A program made the translations under genes and the position numbers. A DNA stretch of 64,000 bases from Rivihabitans pingtungensis (GTDB taxonomy: Bacteria; Pseudomonadota; Gammaproteobacteria; Burkholderiales; Aquaspirillaceae). The stretch is taken from the NCBI RefSeq assembly GCF_003201855.1, contig NZ_QJKI01000016.1:1-64000 (forward strand). The letters are read 5' to 3'. Below the pieces are notes generated by a model that made no database searches, was not told the origin of the DNA, and saw only the letters and a program-made list of their open reading frames with translations. Below, piece by piece: positions 8,747 through 19,667 of this stretch (the first letter of the stretch is position 1; every line of letters begins with the position of its first letter).

Positions 8747-9193
8747 TCAGATGCGGCTTCTGGACTCCCGGAAAATCCGGGCGGCAAATTCGTCGGTTTG
8801 TTTCTGCTCTCGCTTGGCTTCGCGCAAGCGAGCGCGTAGTTCTTCCTGTTCTTGCAGTTTTTCCAGTGCCTTGAGCTTCTTGCGCGCCTCTTGCCAGGCT
8901 GCAGTGGCTTTGTCATAGGCAATCTGGCTACTGTCCACTTCGCGGCGTTGCAGGTCGATGGCTTCCTGCAGGCGTTCGATGAACTGCTGGTAATCCACCC
9001 ACTGGCCACTGCTCATGCCCTGTTCGCCACGGGCGATGCGGCGATGAAGATAATCAGCAAGAAACTGGGCCAGTTGTTGCAGGCGCTGTCTGGCGGTTTC
9101 CATGCGCTGGCGAGCGGCATTCATGGCATGCGCGGCATCGTCGCATTTTTCCGCCGCCAGGCGGATCAACAATTCATACTTGCTGACGGGCAT
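8747..9193 (-). CDS. fliJ: Flagellar export chaperone FliJ
   Basis: The 148-aa, almost wholly charged and helical protein is predicted to be an antiparallel coiled coil (KLKALEKLQEQEELRARLRE). FliJ sits in the FliI ATPase ring and promotes export. The ATG at 9193 (MPVSKYELLIRLAAEKCDDAA) has an AGGA ribosome site. FliJ is poorly conserved, so the call also rests on position after fliI. Confidence 0.9.
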   Translation of the reverse strand: MPVSKYELLIRLAAEKCDDAAHAMNAARQRMETARQRLQQLAQFLADYLHRRIARGEQGMSSGQWVDYQQFIERLQEAIDLQRREVDSSQIAYDKATAAWQEARKKLKALEKLQEQEELRARLREAKREQKQTDEFAARIFRESRSRI

Positions 9194-9264
9194 GCACACA
9201 TCCTGTGGGGTGATGCAGATGATGGATGGCACAAAGCCCAGCAGACCTTGATGTCATCACATCG

Positions 9265-10659
9265 TTACGATACTAGCACACTGTCGAGCAGTTGCCGGGT
9301 GTCGTCCAGGTCAAAGGATTCGTCCATGGCTTGCATCAGGAAAGCCTCCATGGTGGGGTGCAGACGGATGGCTTCGTCCAGCATGCGGTCAGAGCCGGAA
9401 ACATAAGCCCCCACATTGATCAGATCACGGTTGCGCTGATAGCGCGAATACAGTTGCTTGAAGTTGCGTGCGGTGGTCAATTGCTCTTTGCTGACCACAT
9501 CCACCATCACCCGGCTGATTGATTGTTCAATGTCGATGGCGGGGTAGTGGCCGGCTTCCGCCAGATGGCGGGACAACACAAAGTGACCATCCAGAATGGC
9601 ACGCGCCGAGTCGGCAATCGGGTCTTGCTGATCATCGCCCTCAGATAGTACGGTATAAAAACCCGTGATGGCACCGCCGTTGTCACCACAGCCGGCGCGT
9701 TCGATCAACTGCGGCAGTTTGGCAAACACCGATGGCGGATAGCCCTTGGTCACCGGAGGCTCGCCGATGGCCAAGGCAATCTCCCGCTGTGCCATGGCAT
9801 AGCGAGTGACCGAATCCATCAGCAGCAGCACGGACAGACCCTGGTCGCGGAAATACTCGGCCAGTGCGGTCGCGTATGCCGCGCCGTGCAGACGCATCAG
9901 CGGCGGCGAGTCCGCAGGGGCAGCGACCACCACCGAGCGGGCCAAACCATCTTCGCCCAGAATATTTTCGATGAAATCCTTGACTTCTCGGCCCCGTTCG
10001 CCAATCAACCCGACCACCACCACATCTGCTTTGGTGAAGCGGGCCATCATACCCAAGAGCACACTCTTACCCACACCAGAGCCGGCAAACAGGCCCAGAC
10101 GCTGGCCACGGCCAACCGTCAGCAAGCCATTGATGGCCTTGACGCCAACGTCCAGCACATCGCGCACAGGAGTACGGTCCAGCGGGTTGATTGGTTGGGC
10201 GTACAGCGGGTAATACGCGTCAGGATGAATCGGGCCCTGTCCATCCAGCGGTCGGCCCAGCGAGTCCAGAATACGGCCCAGCAAGCTGGCGCCTACCGGT
10301 ACCTGACGGCCAAACGGACCATTGGCGTTCTGCGGTACGCCGTGGTGTTCGTATTGGGGCGGGTGATGCGATATCAGCGCAGACACCGGCGTGCCCGGTA
10401 CCAGGCCATGGACATTGGTCACAGGCATCAGATACAGGCATTCACCGGAAAAACCGACTACTTCGGCTTCTACATGATGCTGTTCGTCGATTTCAATCAC
10501 ACAGGCGCTGCCCACCGGCAAACGCAGGCCAACAGCCTCCATGACCATGCCCGTGACGCGGGTCAGCCGGCCCTTGGGCTGCCAGAGCGCGGCCTCTTCA
10601 AGGGTGTGGCCGCATGCCTGGACATAAGCCAACCAGCGTTCAAGCGCTGACATCGCCAT
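9265..10659 (-). CDS. fliI: Flagellum-specific ATPase FliI
   Basis: The 464-aa protein is an F1-beta-like ATPase that energises flagellar export. Walker A is [11 protein letters not shown] and Walker B is in [19 protein letters not shown]; the signature [16 protein letters not shown] is also clear. Two adjacent ATG codons (10659, 10653) share a GGGAG ribosome site. The start overlaps the end of fliH by 20 bp, consistent with tight coupling. Confidence 0.97.
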   Translation of the reverse strand: MAMSALERWLAYVQACGHTLEEAALWQPKGRLTRVTGMVMEAVGLRLPVGSACVIEIDEQHHVEAEVVGFSGECLYLMPVTNVHGLVPGTPVSALISHHPPQYEHHGVPQNANGPFGRQVPVGASLLGRILDSLGRPLDGQGPIHPDAYYPLYAQPINPLDRTPVRDVLDVGVKAINGLLTVGRGQRLGLFAGSGVGKSVLLGMMARFTKADVVVVGLIGERGREVKDFIENILGEDGLARSVVVAAPADSPPLMRLHGAAYATALAEYFRDQGLSVLLLMDSVTRYAMAQREIALAIGEPPVTKGYPPSVFAKLPQLIERAGCGDNGGAITGFYTVLSEGDDQQDPIADSARAILDGHFVLSRHLAEAGHYPAIDIEQSISRVMVDVVSKEQLTTARNFKQLYSRYQRNRDLINVGAYVSGSDRMLDEAIRLHPTMEAFLMQAMDESFDLDDTRQLLDSVLVS

Positions 10660-11596
10660 CGGCTCCCAAGGTGGCCATCAGGGCTTTCCAGCGGGTTTGC
10701 AGGGTCAGATCCAGACTGGCAGATGGCAATTCGATCAGGCAGCCACCGGACATCAGCGAGGCATCTTCCACAAATTGCCACTGAGTATCCGGGGTATTGG
10801 CAGGCAGGAAGGTCTTGAGTGCTTGCAGGTCGTTTGGATGGGCGCGCACGGTTGCGCGGGCCACTTCACCGGGAATGCTGTGCAGCGCCTGGCGAACCAC
10901 GCTCAGCACGGCATCCGGCTTGCAGGCCAGATGATCATGCAGCAGTTTGCGCATGGCGTTGACGGCCAGATTAAGCAAGGCCGGCGCCATTTCGGCTTCC
11001 AGTTCGGTCAGATTGGCCTGAAAGGAGGCTTGCAAGTCGGCAAAAGCCTGAAGCTCTTGGGCAAACTGCTGGCTAGCGTGGGCAAATGCTTGCTGGTGAC
11101 CGGCATCGGCGCCACGCGCCAAGCCTTCTGCATGACCGGCATCATAGCCGGCCTGATAGGCCTCCTGGTGAATGGCCTCCAGTTCGGCAGCGGTTGGCCA
11201 TTGTGGTGCAGGCTCTGGTTCGGGTTCCGGCTCGCTGTCTTCCTGAAGGGCAATCTCCTCCCCCGTACCGGATTCGTCGAATCCTTCTACTGGCGCCAGC
11301 AGGGCAGAGGCCTCATCTGCATCCAGCTGCATTGAGGGTGGCAGGCTGTCATTGATGGCCTCGACGGGATCGGCAGCAAAACTGGAGTCGACAGCCTGGG
11401 CCGTGGGGTCGTCCACACCGGCAGCGGCCAGCAGTGCCCCCAGATCGACACTGGCGGGCAGCGTCACCTTGGGGGTCACGGCCGCAGCTACCCGCGCCAG
11501 GCGAGAATTGGGGGTGATCTGGCCAAACGAGGCGAATTGGAGGGTGGGCAGCGCCTGTCCCTGCAATTCACCGGCCGGAATGATCTTACTCGACAA
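10640..11596 (-). CDS. fliH: Flagellar assembly protein FliH
   Basis: The 318-aa protein is the regulator of FliI and a stator-like part of the export ATPase complex. It has an acidic middle ([20 protein letters not shown]), a Gly/Ala/Gln-rich helical segment with GxxxG-like spacing ([20 protein letters not shown]), and a C-terminal VATPase-E-like domain. The start is a TTG at 11596 that overlaps the fliG stop by 11 bp. The protein is longer than E. coli FliH because of the acidic insert. Confidence 0.92.
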   Translation of the reverse strand: MSSKIIPAGELQGQALPTLQFASFGQITPNSRLARVAAAVTPKVTLPASVDLGALLAAAGVDDPTAQAVDSSFAADPVEAINDSLPPSMQLDADEASALLAPVEGFDESGTGEEIALQEDSEPEPEPEPAPQWPTAAELEAIHQEAYQAGYDAGHAEGLARGADAGHQQAFAHASQQFAQELQAFADLQASFQANLTELEAEMAPALLNLAVNAMRKLLHDHLACKPDAVLSVVRQALHSIPGEVARATVRAHPNDLQALKTFLPANTPDTQWQFVEDASLMSGGCLIELPSASLDLTLQTRWKALMATLGADGDVSA

Positions 11597-12584
11597 CGCC
11601 TTCTTCCCCGCTCTTGCCGGTTAGCACGATCTGACCATCGTCGGCGAGCTTGCGCACGATCTTGAGGATTTCCTTCTGTTCGGCTTCCACTTCGGACACC
11701 TTGACCGGGCCTTTGGCCTCGAAGTCGTCCTTGAGCATTTCTGCCGCCCGCGAAGACATGTTCTTGAAGATCTTGTCCTTGAGCTCCTGGCTGGTGCCCT
11801 TCAATGCAGTAATGAGCGATTCCGGCGAAATTTCGCGCAGGATGACCTGAATGGAACGGTTGTCCAGATCGCACAAATTTTCGAACACGAACATCTTGTC
11901 CTGAATGCGTTGCGCCAGCTCCGGGTCATATTCACGGATCGAGCCCAACGCCGAAGCCTCATAGGAACTGCCCATGAAGTTCAGGATTTCGGCAGTCATC
12001 TGCACACCACCGATGGCGCTCTTCTTGACACGGTCGGAACCGGACAACAGCTGAGTCAGCACGTCATTCAGTTCGCGGATGGCCTGCGGCTGCACGCCTT
12101 CCAGTGTGGCGATCCGCAGCAGCACGTCGTTACGCAGGCGCTCGGAGAAGTGCTGCATGATGGCGCTGGATTGATCCGGCTCCAGGTGCACCAGAATGGT
12201 AGAGATGATCTGCGGGTGTTCGTTGCGAATCAGGTCGGCAGCCGAAGAAGGATCCATCCACTTCAGGCTTTCGATGCCCGAGTTGTCATTGCCGGCAAAA
12301 ATCTTGTCCAGCAAATTGGAGGCCTTGTCTTCGCCCAGTGCTTCCACCAGCACCTGACGCAGGTATTCATCTGCAGCACCAATCGACGCACGCATCTTGG
12401 CCTCGTCGCGGAACAGCTGAATCGACGTGGCGATCTCGTCAATGCTCAGATTGGTGATCTGAGTCATGTTGGTACTGATTTTTTGTACTTCTTTCGGGCC
12501 CAGGTATTTGAACACCTCGACCGCATCCTGCTGGCCAATGCTGAACAGCAGGACTGCGCTACGGCGCACGCCGGCATCACTCAT
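11586..12584 (-). CDS. fliG: Flagellar motor switch protein FliG
   Basis: The 332-aa protein is a C-ring component that contacts the stator. It shows the FliG signatures SAVLLFSIGQQDAVEVFKYL at the N-terminus, LQTILVHLEPDQSSAIM-like text in the middle, and the C-terminal charged torque helix (LCDLDNRSIQVILREIS). It overlaps fliF by 8 bp. Confidence 0.97.
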   Translation of the reverse strand: MSDAGVRRSAVLLFSIGQQDAVEVFKYLGPKEVQKISTNMTQITNLSIDEIATSIQLFRDEAKMRASIGAADEYLRQVLVEALGEDKASNLLDKIFAGNDNSGIESLKWMDPSSAADLIRNEHPQIISTILVHLEPDQSSAIMQHFSERLRNDVLLRIATLEGVQPQAIRELNDVLTQLLSGSDRVKKSAIGGVQMTAEILNFMGSSYEASALGSIREYDPELAQRIQDKMFVFENLCDLDNRSIQVILREISPESLITALKGTSQELKDKIFKNMSSRAAEMLKDDFEAKGPVKVSEVEAEQKEILKIVRKLADDGQIVLTGKSGEEGVVE

Positions 12585-14259
12585 CGCTGATCCATTCCTT
12601 GATAATCTGGGCAGCCATGCGCGGATCGTTGCGGATGATCTCGCGGGCGGCTTCCAGGTTGGCGGCGTATTCGCGACGCTGCATTTCTACTTCGTCCACG
12701 ACTTCGTCGCCTTCTTCGCCTTCGCCCTCGCCACCTTCGATGGCCGGGCCGTCCGGATATTCTTCCTCCGGTACCGGCGGGTTGATCACTTCACGCACGA
12801 TCGGGCGGATGATGCCGAAGATCAGGTACAGCAACACCAGCAGCAGCAGGCCCCACTTGGCGATGTCGAAAATATTTTCGGTGATAAAGTCGATGGCGCG
12901 CTGTTCCAGGGCCGGACGGGCGGTGTTATCAGCAAAAGCCGCATTGACCACATTCAGCGTATCACCACGGGCAGGGTTATAACCCATGGCCTCACGCACC
13001 AGATTATTGATCTGGCCAAGCTCTTGCTGCGTCAGCGGCACAAACTTGCTTTCGCCGTTGTTGTCCACTTTTTTCTTGTAGTTGACGACTACAGCAGCCG
13101 ACACGCGCTTGATCATGCCGACAGGCATCTTGACGTGCTGAATGGTGCGGTCGACTTCATAGTTGACCGTAGAGTCCTTTTTGGTGCTCTTGTCAGGTGT
13201 GGCCTGGCCCGTGGTGCTTACACCAGCCTGGGTACCAGCCGGCAAGGTGATCGGTGCAGCGGCAGCATTAGGCGGCTGATTGGACAATGCGCCCGGTACA
13301 CCGCCCGGCCCCAGCGGCTCGCGCTCGGTGCTCTCGTGCATCTGCTGGCTGCGAATGGCGGCAGCATTGGGTGGAGAATTGGGCGTGTAGTTTTCCGAGG
13401 TTTGCTCGCGTTGCGAGAAATCCAGTTCGGCGGTGACTTCAGCGCGGGCATTGCCCTTGCCAAAAATCGGTTCAAGAATGGTTTCGATGCGCTTGATATA
13501 GGTCTGCTCGATTTCCTTGACGTAATTGAGCTGACGCTGATCCAGGCCGTTCTGGTTTTGCTGGTTGAGTTCCCCCATCGTCGACAGCATATTGCCTTCT
13601 TGGTCGACGATGGTGATATTGCGCGGCGGCAAGCCGGGGACGGCGGACGCCACCAGATTCATGATGCCATGAATCTGCGTAGGGTCGATCAGCCGGCCGG
13701 AATTGAGGTTGAGCACCACCGAGGCGGTGGGTTTTTGCTGCTCGCGCAAGAATACGCTGTTCTTGGGAATGGCCAAATGCACGCGCGCCGACTCCACTGC
13801 ACTCAGAGCCTGAATGGTGCGGGCAAGTTCGCCTTCGATTGAGCGCTGATAGTTGACCTGTTCGGCGAACTGGCTGATGCCGAACTTCTGGTTGTCCATC
13901 AGCTCAAAACCCACACCACTGGCTTTGGGCAGACCTTGCGTAGCCAGCTTGAGCCGGGTTTCGTAGACCTTTTCTGCAGGCACGGCGATGGTGCCCCCTG
14001 ACGACAACTCGTAGGGAACGTTCATCTGCTGCAAGGCAGTGGTGATTTGCCCGCCGTCCTTGTCAGACACATTGCTGAACAGGACTTTCCAGGTGGGCTC
14101 ACGCATCCACAGAGCGGTGCCGATGACCAGTGCCGCGACCGCCGCAATGCCAACATAGAGCAGGCTCTTCTTGTTGGTCGGAAGATCCCGGAAACGCTCC
14201 ATGCTCTCGCGGACACGATTCTGTTTCAGGTTATTGCCTTGTTCTGCAATCTCTGCCAT
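12577..14259 (-). CDS. fliF: Flagellar MS-ring protein FliF
   Basis: The 560-aa protein has a membrane span at about residues 33-49 (LLYVGIAAVAALVIGTALW) and the YscJ/FliF domain (SNVSDKDGGQITTALQQMNV, PGLPPRNITIVDQEGNML). A second span lies near residue 470 (WGLLLLVLLYLIFGIIRPIV), followed by a FliG-binding C-terminal tail. FliF forms the MS ring that houses the export gate. It ends inside fliG and starts 100 bp after fliE. Confidence 0.97.
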   Translation of the reverse strand: MAEIAEQGNNLKQNRVRESMERFRDLPTNKKSLLYVGIAAVAALVIGTALWMREPTWKVLFSNVSDKDGGQITTALQQMNVPYELSSGGTIAVPAEKVYETRLKLATQGLPKASGVGFELMDNQKFGISQFAEQVNYQRSIEGELARTIQALSAVESARVHLAIPKNSVFLREQQKPTASVVLNLNSGRLIDPTQIHGIMNLVASAVPGLPPRNITIVDQEGNMLSTMGELNQQNQNGLDQRQLNYVKEIEQTYIKRIETILEPIFGKGNARAEVTAELDFSQREQTSENYTPNSPPNAAAIRSQQMHESTEREPLGPGGVPGALSNQPPNAAAAPITLPAGTQAGVSTTGQATPDKSTKKDSTVNYEVDRTIQHVKMPVGMIKRVSAAVVVNYKKKVDNNGESKFVPLTQQELGQINNLVREAMGYNPARGDTLNVVNAAFADNTARPALEQRAIDFITENIFDIAKWGLLLLVLLYLIFGIIRPIVREVINPPVPEEEYPDGPAIEGGEGEGEEGDEVVDEVEMQRREYAANLEAAREIIRNDPRMAAQIIKEWISDE

Positions 14260-14359
14260 AAAAATCTACATGTAGTTGCCACCCGCAGTGGGTGGAAAAG
14301 CCACTGTGCGCTTGCACTGACTTGGAAACAGCCTGCCCATCCGGGCGGGCAGCCGGTGC
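14260..14359 (-). other. fliE-fliF spacer with GC-rich hairpins
   Basis: This 100-bp gap contains two short inverted repeats: CCACCC/GGGTGG near 14280 and GCCTGCCC/GGGCAGGC-type pairing near 14331-14353. Neither is followed by a clear T-tract on the minus strand, so they look like mRNA structures or processing signals between fliE and fliF rather than strong terminators. Confidence 0.3.
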
Positions 14360-14683
14360 TTACACTTGCGTGTTCATGATTTCCTGGTATGCAGTCACCA
14401 GCTTGTTACGTACCTGGACCATGGTCTGGAACGACAGGCTGGCTTTTTGCAAGGAAATCATCACATCGTGCAGATTCACGCTTTCGTCACCCAGCTCGAA
14501 GCGCTTTTGCAGATCCTGTGAGGTTTGCTGAACGGTGTTGACTTGCTCAATCGACGAGCGCAGCACTTCCGCAAAGTCCACGCTGGGCGGCGTGCTGACC
14601 ACGGGTTCCGGCGCACGGCCACCAGCCAGGGCCGAGACGCCGCGCATTTCACCCAAAACCTGATCAATGCCTTGTACAGACAT
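14360..14683 (-). CDS. fliE: Flagellar hook-basal body protein FliE
   Basis: The 107-aa protein joins the MS ring to the rod. The family C-terminus is clear: LHDVMISLQKASLSFQTMVQ followed by VRNKLVTAYQEIMNTQV. The ATG at 14683 (MSVQGIDQVLGEM) has a GGAG ribosome site and starts inside the last 20 bases of the activator gene upstream. Confidence 0.96.
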   Translation of the reverse strand: MSVQGIDQVLGEMRGVSALAGGRAPEPVVSTPPSVDFAEVLRSSIEQVNTVQQTSQDLQKRFELGDESVNLHDVMISLQKASLSFQTMVQVRNKLVTAYQEIMNTQV

Positions 14684-16118
14684 GCTGTTCTCCTGACATT
14701 TGATGAGTCGGCAGAACTTCTGCCGTATGTTGTTCTTGCGCTCCGGCCGGAGCGGTTTCTTCTTCGCGATAACGCTGCAACTTGTAGCGCAGGGTACGTT
14801 CGCTGATGCCCAGTTTTTCGGCAGCCAGCTTGCGTACCCCGTTGACGGCAGCGAGCGTATCCAGGATGTGCCGTTTTTCCAGCACATACATACTGGCGTC
14901 GTCGTCCGCTGCGGCATGGGCCGCATGGTCTTGCCGGGGCGGCGGTGTAATCACCGGCTCGGCAGGCTGGCTATCGGATGGCAGCATCAGATCCTGAGGC
15001 AGGATGCTGTCTCCGGACGACAGAATCAGCGCCCGCTGTATGACATTTTCCAGCTCACGGATGTTACCGTCCCACCGATAGGCCGTCAAATCCTCAATAG
15101 CCGCCGGGGATAAGCCTGGTGCGGATTGCCGCTTGTGCGTCGGGGCATATTTTTCCAGGAAATGACGTGCCAGCGGCACGATATCACCCTTGCGCTGACG
15201 TAAGGCAGGAATAGCCAGCGGAAATACATTCACCCGGAAGAATAAATCCTCGCGGAATGCGCCTTTTTTGACTTCTTCTGCCAAGTTGCGGTTGGTGGTG
15301 CAAATCACCCGTACGTCCAGTTTTACCGTACGCGAACCGCCTACCCGCTCCAGCTCGCGCTCCTGCAGCACACGCAGCAGTTTGGCTTGCAGGGTCAATG
15401 GCATTTCTGAAACTTCGTCCAGTAACAGCGTACCACCCTGCGCTTGTTCAAATTTGCCGGCAAATGCGCTGCTGGCCCCGGTGAATGCCCCTTTTTCGTG
15501 ACCGAACAAGGTGGATTCCAGCAGGTTTTCCGGGATGGCTGCACAGTTCACCGCCACAAATGGCGCGTCGGCCCGCATCGAGTGACGATGCAGAAAACGT
15601 GCCACCACTTCTTTGCCGACTCCACTTTCGCCATTGAGCAGTACGGTGGCGTCGGTGACGGCGACCCGTGATGCCAGGCGCAGCACGTCCTGCATCGATG
15701 GGTCGTGAGCTATCAGCTCATGGCTATCGTTACAGCGCGGCTTGAGAATGTGTTTTTCCACTTCAGCAGTCAACACGTCCGGTTCGAACGGTTTGAGCAG
15801 ATAGTGCGAGGCGCCATTGCGCAGTAATTCAATAGCGCGCTCAATCACACCATAGGCGGTCATCAGAATGAAGGGAATGCCTGGGTAGCGCTGGCGGATT
15901 TCTGCAAATAGCTGATAACCATCCATCGGCTGCATCTGCGCATCGGACAGCACCAGCCCGACCAGCTCCTGCTTCAGGCAGGCCAGGGCCGACTGGCCAT
16001 CACGGGCTTCCAGTGTAGAAAAGCCGGCCAGATTAAGAGTGTCCACAATCGCTTCGCGCAGGTCGGCATCATCCTCGACCACCAGCACAGGAAGCGCGTT
16101 GTGCGCCAAATTGCGCAT
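14664..16118 (-). CDS. fleR: Sigma-54-dependent response regulator, FleR/FlrC type
   Basis: The protein of about 484 aa has an N-terminal receiver domain (LPVLVVEDDADLRE, phosphoacceptor region LVLSDAQMQPMDG), an AAA+ domain with Walker A GESGVGKEV and the sigma-54 contact loop GAFTGASS, and a C-terminal Fis-type HTH (LAAEKLGISERTLRYKLQRY). The ATG at 16118 is preferred (GGAG ribosome site, receiver starts at once); 16133 and a GTG at 16166 are alternatives. It lies directly upstream of fliE, the expected target. The usual sensor kinase gene fleS is not next to it. Confidence 0.9.
   Translation of the reverse strand: MRNLAHNALPVLVVEDDADLREAIVDTLNLAGFSTLEARDGQSALACLKQELVGLVLSDAQMQPMDGYQLFAEIRQRYPGIPFILMTAYGVIERAIELLRNGASHYLLKPFEPDVLTAEVEKHILKPRCNDSHELIAHDPSMQDVLRLASRVAVTDATVLLNGESGVGKEVVARFLHRHSMRADAPFVAVNCAAIPENLLESTLFGHEKGAFTGASSAFAGKFEQAQGGTLLLDEVSEMPLTLQAKLLRVLQERELERVGGSRTVKLDVRVICTTNRNLAEEVKKGAFREDLFFRVNVFPLAIPALRQRKGDIVPLARHFLEKYAPTHKRQSAPGLSPAAIEDLTAYRWDGNIRELENVIQRALILSSGDSILPQDLMLPSDSQPAEPVITPPPRQDHAAHAAADDDASMYVLEKRHILDTLAAVNGVRKLAAEKLGISERTLRYKLQRYREEETAPAGAQEQHTAEVLPTHQMSGEQHVCTRH
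14710..14725 (-). promoter_or_regulatory. Candidate sigma-54 promoter for fliE
   Basis: The minus strand reads CGGCAGAAGTTCTGCC: the invariant GG and GC are 10 nt apart as required, and CA and TGC also match the consensus TGGCACG-N4-TTGCW. Transcription would begin near 14699, just ahead of the fliE ribosome site. The same 16 bases form a perfect palindrome, so chance resemblance is possible. In Pseudomonas and Vibrio the fliE operon is driven by sigma-54 and FleR/FlrC. Confidence 0.35.
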
Positions 16119-16176
16119 GCCAGAATTCTCCATCCGCGTCAGTTGGCTTTTCAGCCAGAAATTCACATAAGTTTAC

Positions 16177-16869
16177 TTAATGTTGCCGCTCATGAATACG
16201 CTTTTCACATAGCGAGGTCAAGCGCGCCGCAATCTGGTTCAGCGGTAATACTTCGTGCGCACCACCCAAGGCAATAGCTTCTTTGGGCATGCCAAATACC
16301 ACACAACTGGCTTCGTCCTGGGCCAAATTATAGGCGCCGCATTGTTTCATTTCGGCCATGCCACGCGCGCCATCGCGGCCCATACCGGTCAGGATCACCC
16401 CAATTGCTGAGCGGCCCAGCACATTGGCGGCCGAGCGGAACAGCACATCCACCGATGGCCGATGGCGGTTGACTTCAGGGGCATCAGACAGTCTCAGCGT
16501 CAGCGTATTGCCGGATGGGGACAGCAGCACATGAGAGTGCCCAGGGGCAATATAGGCACAGCCGGGCTTGAGTACATCGCCCTGCTCGGCTTCCTTGACG
16601 TGCAGGCGGGCCAGGCTGTCGAGCCGGTTGGCAAATGAACGAGTGAACATTTCCGGCATGTGCTGCACCACCACAATCGGCGGCATGTTGTCCGGCAACT
16701 GGCACAGCACTGTCTTGAGCGCCTCGGTGCCGCCAGTCGATGCGCCGATCACCACCACGGGCGAGCTACCAAAGCGGCGCTCGCCAGGCGTGAACGGCAG
16801 CACCACATCTGCCGTATGGCTGGGGGTCAGGGTAAAGCTGGCTGGCAGGCGCGGCGCGCTGGCGGTCAT
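16177..16869 (-). CDS. Stand-alone CheB-type methylesterase domain
   Basis: The 230-aa protein contains the CheB catalytic domain with Ser ([14 protein letters not shown]), His (VVQHMPEMF) and Asp ([16 protein letters not shown]) of the triad. CheB normally removes methyl groups (or deamidates Gln) on chemoreceptors and carries an N-terminal receiver domain; here the receiver is absent. Residues 1-40 are a short unstructured lead. The ATG at 16869 overlaps the stop of the GGDEF-EAL gene by 4 bp. No CheR or CheA is seen in this window. Confidence 0.85.
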   Translation of the reverse strand: MTASAPRLPASFTLTPSHTADVVLPFTPGERRFGSSPVVVIGASTGGTEALKTVLCQLPDNMPPIVVVQHMPEMFTRSFANRLDSLARLHVKEAEQGDVLKPGCAYIAPGHSHVLLSPSGNTLTLRLSDAPEVNRHRPSVDVLFRSAANVLGRSAIGVILTGMGRDGARGMAEMKQCGAYNLAQDEASCVVFGMPKEAIALGGAHEVLPLNQIAARLTSLCEKRIHERQH

Positions 16870-19667
16870 GACGACAACCCTCCTTGCCAGGAGCGCAGAA
16901 ATTCCAGCAGGGCTTCGCTGTCCAGCGGCTTGCTGATCCAGTAGCCTTGCGCCTGATCGCATCCCTGTTCGCGCAGGAAATCCCATTGCTGCCGGGTTTC
17001 CACTCCTTCGGCCACCACATGCAGACGCAGGTTGTGGCCCAGATGAATGATGGCGGTGGTGATGGCCGCGTCATCCGGATTGGTGGTGATATCGCAGACA
17101 AAAGAGCGGTCGATCTTCAACCGGTCAATCGGAAAGCGTTTCAGATAAGACAGGCTGGAATAGCCGGTGCCAAAGTCGTCAATTGACAAGATCAACCCCA
17201 TTTCTTTGAGTTCGCGCAGGCTGGCAATCACCTGGTCGGCAGCCCCCATCACCAGGCTTTCGGTGACTTCCAGCTCCAGCCGGTTGGCTGGCAGACCACT
17301 GTACGCCAGGGCCCGCGCCACACAATCCCGCACACCGGCACGGAACTGGTTGGCGGACAGATTTACCGCTACCGGCACATCCGCCAGCCCAAGTTCACGC
17401 CAGCGCTGGGCTTCCCGGCAGGCTTCCAGCATGACCCACTCACCAATCGCAACAATCATGCCGGTATCTTCTGCCACCGGGATGAATTTGCTGGGGGCGA
17501 CCAGGCCCAACGAAGGGTGCTGCCAGCGCACCAAGGCTTCCATGCCCACCAGTTGACCAGTGCGCATGTCGATTTGCGGCTGGTAGTGCAGACGGAACTC
17601 GTGACGCCCCAGTGCTCGGCGCAGGCTATGTTCTAATTGTAGGAACTCCGCCGCACGAGCATTAAGCGATTCAGTAAAAAATTGCACATTGTCACGCCCT
17701 TCGGCCTTGGCGTGATGCAAGGCAGCGTCGGCGCGACGCAACAGTTCGTCGGCATTGTCACCATCTTGTGGAAACACGCTGATGCCGATCGAGGCCGTCA
17801 GCACCAGCTCGGTGCCATCCAGCCACATCGGTCGCGCCAGCGCCTCGCGCACCAGGCTGGCGCGGCGCGCCAGTTCAGTAGCGTGATCCACATTGGCCAG
17901 CACCAGCACGAATTCATCGCCGCCGTGGCGGCAAAGCAAATCTTCGCGGCCGATGCAGCCTTGCAGGCGGGTGGCCACCTGGCGCAGAATTTCATCGCTG
18001 GCCCGATGGCCAAAGGTATCGGCAATGTTCTTGAAGCGGTCCAGGTCGATGAACAGCACACCCAGAATCGAGTCTGCATAGCGATGGCCGGCCAGCATGT
18101 CAGGCAGGCGTTGTTGCAGCAGTGCGCGGCTGGGCAGGTCGGTCAGACTGTCAAAATTGACCAGTTGCTGCACGCGTGCCTCGGCGCTCTTGCGCGCACT
18201 GATATCAGCAAACATGCCGATGTAATGACTGATGGCGCCATCGTTTTCGCGCACGGCGGTCAGCGAAGCCCATTGCGGATAATCCTCACCCTCGGCATTC
18301 ACGCCCCAGGCCTCGCCATGCCAGCCGCCTTCACGCGCCGCTGTGCGCCAGATGTCGCGATAAAACATGGCATCATGACGTGGGGAGCTTAAGCAACGCA
18401 CGGATTGGCCCACGACCGCCACAGCGTCCAGGCCGGTCAGTGTGCAAAAGGCCGGATTGACCGTCAGCATGCGTCGCTCGGCATCGGTAATGAACACGGC
18501 TTCGCGGCTGGATTCAAACACTGAGGCGGCCAGACGCAACTGTGCCTGAGCCTGCCGGCGGGCGGTGACATCCTGTAGCGAGCCAAATACCCGAATGACT
18601 TCACCCCGGCTATTGCGCTCACCGCGCGCCTGCAAAGCCAGGGCTTGTGTGCGGCCATCCCGGCCGCCTACTTCAACCACCAGGGCAAATTCAGCCCGTA
18701 CACCAGCGGTGACGTCAGCCAGGCCTGCCGACAGCTGGGCCCATTGCGCTGCCGGCATGCGTGATGACCACTGCTGGAAAGTTTGCGCGGGCAAATCGGC
18801 CGGCACCCCCAGCAGACAGAACATTTCCTCAGTCCAGAACACTTCCTGGCGCTGGCAGTCGATTTCCCAGCCGCCGATATGCGCCGCACGCTGGGTCTGA
18901 GCCAACAGCAATGCCTGGCGGGCGGAATCGGTCAGATCGCGCACTGTGACCACCACGCCATGCGCGGGAGAGCCGGCCTGGCCGCAAGGGTCGTAGTGAA
19001 CATCAACAAAACGCCGGCCCAGCGCCGGATAATGCATCCAGCGCTGAAAATGCATGGCTTCACCGGCCAGCGCACGCGCCAGGTCGTGGCTGAGCTCATC
19101 AAAGACCACCAGCCCGAACACCGTGGCCATGGGGCGACCGACCACCTGTTCCGGGGTCAGGCCAAAGCGGGTGGTCATGGCCGGATTGGCCAGCACGATG
19201 CGACAGTCGGCATCGACAAAGTACATGGCGTCCGAACTGGTGGCGACAATATGCTCATAGCGGCGCAGCATGGCTTCGTCGGCCTTGCGGGCGCTGATGT
19301 CGCTGAGTACCCCGCGCACATGTCGTGGTGCGCCCAGACCATCACGCTCCAGCAATTGGCCGCGGATCAGCATCCAGCGCTCCTGGCCATCGCCGCCACG
19401 TACGCGGCATTCATGGCGCAGCCAACCATCTGCTGAATGCCAGCAGGCATTCAGTGCCAGTTGCAATGCCGACAGGTCATCGGGGTGAATACGCTGATTC
19501 AGCTCTGCCAGCGGGTCTGCGGGCATGCGCGACAGGCCAAGCAATGTGCACAGCTGGGTGGAGCATTCCAGCCGACGGGCCGCCACCCACCAGTCAAATA
19601 CCACGTCGCCGACCGCTTGCTGCCAGTCAGGCAGGTCGGTGGCGTGTGCAAGCTCGCGTGGTGTCAT
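16866..19667 (-). CDS. Multi-PAS GGDEF-EAL cyclic-di-GMP protein
   Basis: The 933-aa protein has about four PAS domains with PAC-type links (residues about 20-510; for example [39 protein letters not shown]). A GGDEF domain follows (RHGGDEF, about 578-582) and then an EAL domain (GMEALVRW, about 710-712; [16 protein letters not shown]). The GGDEF and EAL motifs are intact, so both synthesis and hydrolysis of c-di-GMP are possible. No membrane helix is seen. It overlaps the phosphatase gene upstream and the CheB gene downstream by 4 bp each, so it is translated as part of the head of the flagellar operon. Confidence 0.92.
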   Translation of the reverse strand: MTPRELAHATDLPDWQQAVGDVVFDWWVAARRLECSTQLCTLLGLSRMPADPLAELNQRIHPDDLSALQLALNACWHSADGWLRHECRVRGGDGQERWMLIRGQLLERDGLGAPRHVRGVLSDISARKADEAMLRRYEHIVATSSDAMYFVDADCRIVLANPAMTTRFGLTPEQVVGRPMATVFGLVVFDELSHDLARALAGEAMHFQRWMHYPALGRRFVDVHYDPCGQAGSPAHGVVVTVRDLTDSARQALLLAQTQRAAHIGGWEIDCQRQEVFWTEEMFCLLGVPADLPAQTFQQWSSRMPAAQWAQLSAGLADVTAGVRAEFALVVEVGGRDGRTQALALQARGERNSRGEVIRVFGSLQDVTARRQAQAQLRLAASVFESSREAVFITDAERRMLTVNPAFCTLTGLDAVAVVGQSVRCLSSPRHDAMFYRDIWRTAAREGGWHGEAWGVNAEGEDYPQWASLTAVRENDGAISHYIGMFADISARKSAEARVQQLVNFDSLTDLPSRALLQQRLPDMLAGHRYADSILGVLFIDLDRFKNIADTFGHRASDEILRQVATRLQGCIGREDLLCRHGGDEFVLVLANVDHATELARRASLVREALARPMWLDGTELVLTASIGISVFPQDGDNADELLRRADAALHHAKAEGRDNVQFFTESLNARAAEFLQLEHSLRRALGRHEFRLHYQPQIDMRTGQLVGMEALVRWQHPSLGLVAPSKFIPVAEDTGMIVAIGEWVMLEACREAQRWRELGLADVPVAVNLSANQFRAGVRDCVARALAYSGLPANRLELEVTESLVMGAADQVIASLRELKEMGLILSIDDFGTGYSSLSYLKRFPIDRLKIDRSFVCDITTNPDDAAITTAIIHLGHNLRLHVVAEGVETRQQWDFLREQGCDQAQGYWISKPLDSEALLEFLRSWQGGLSS

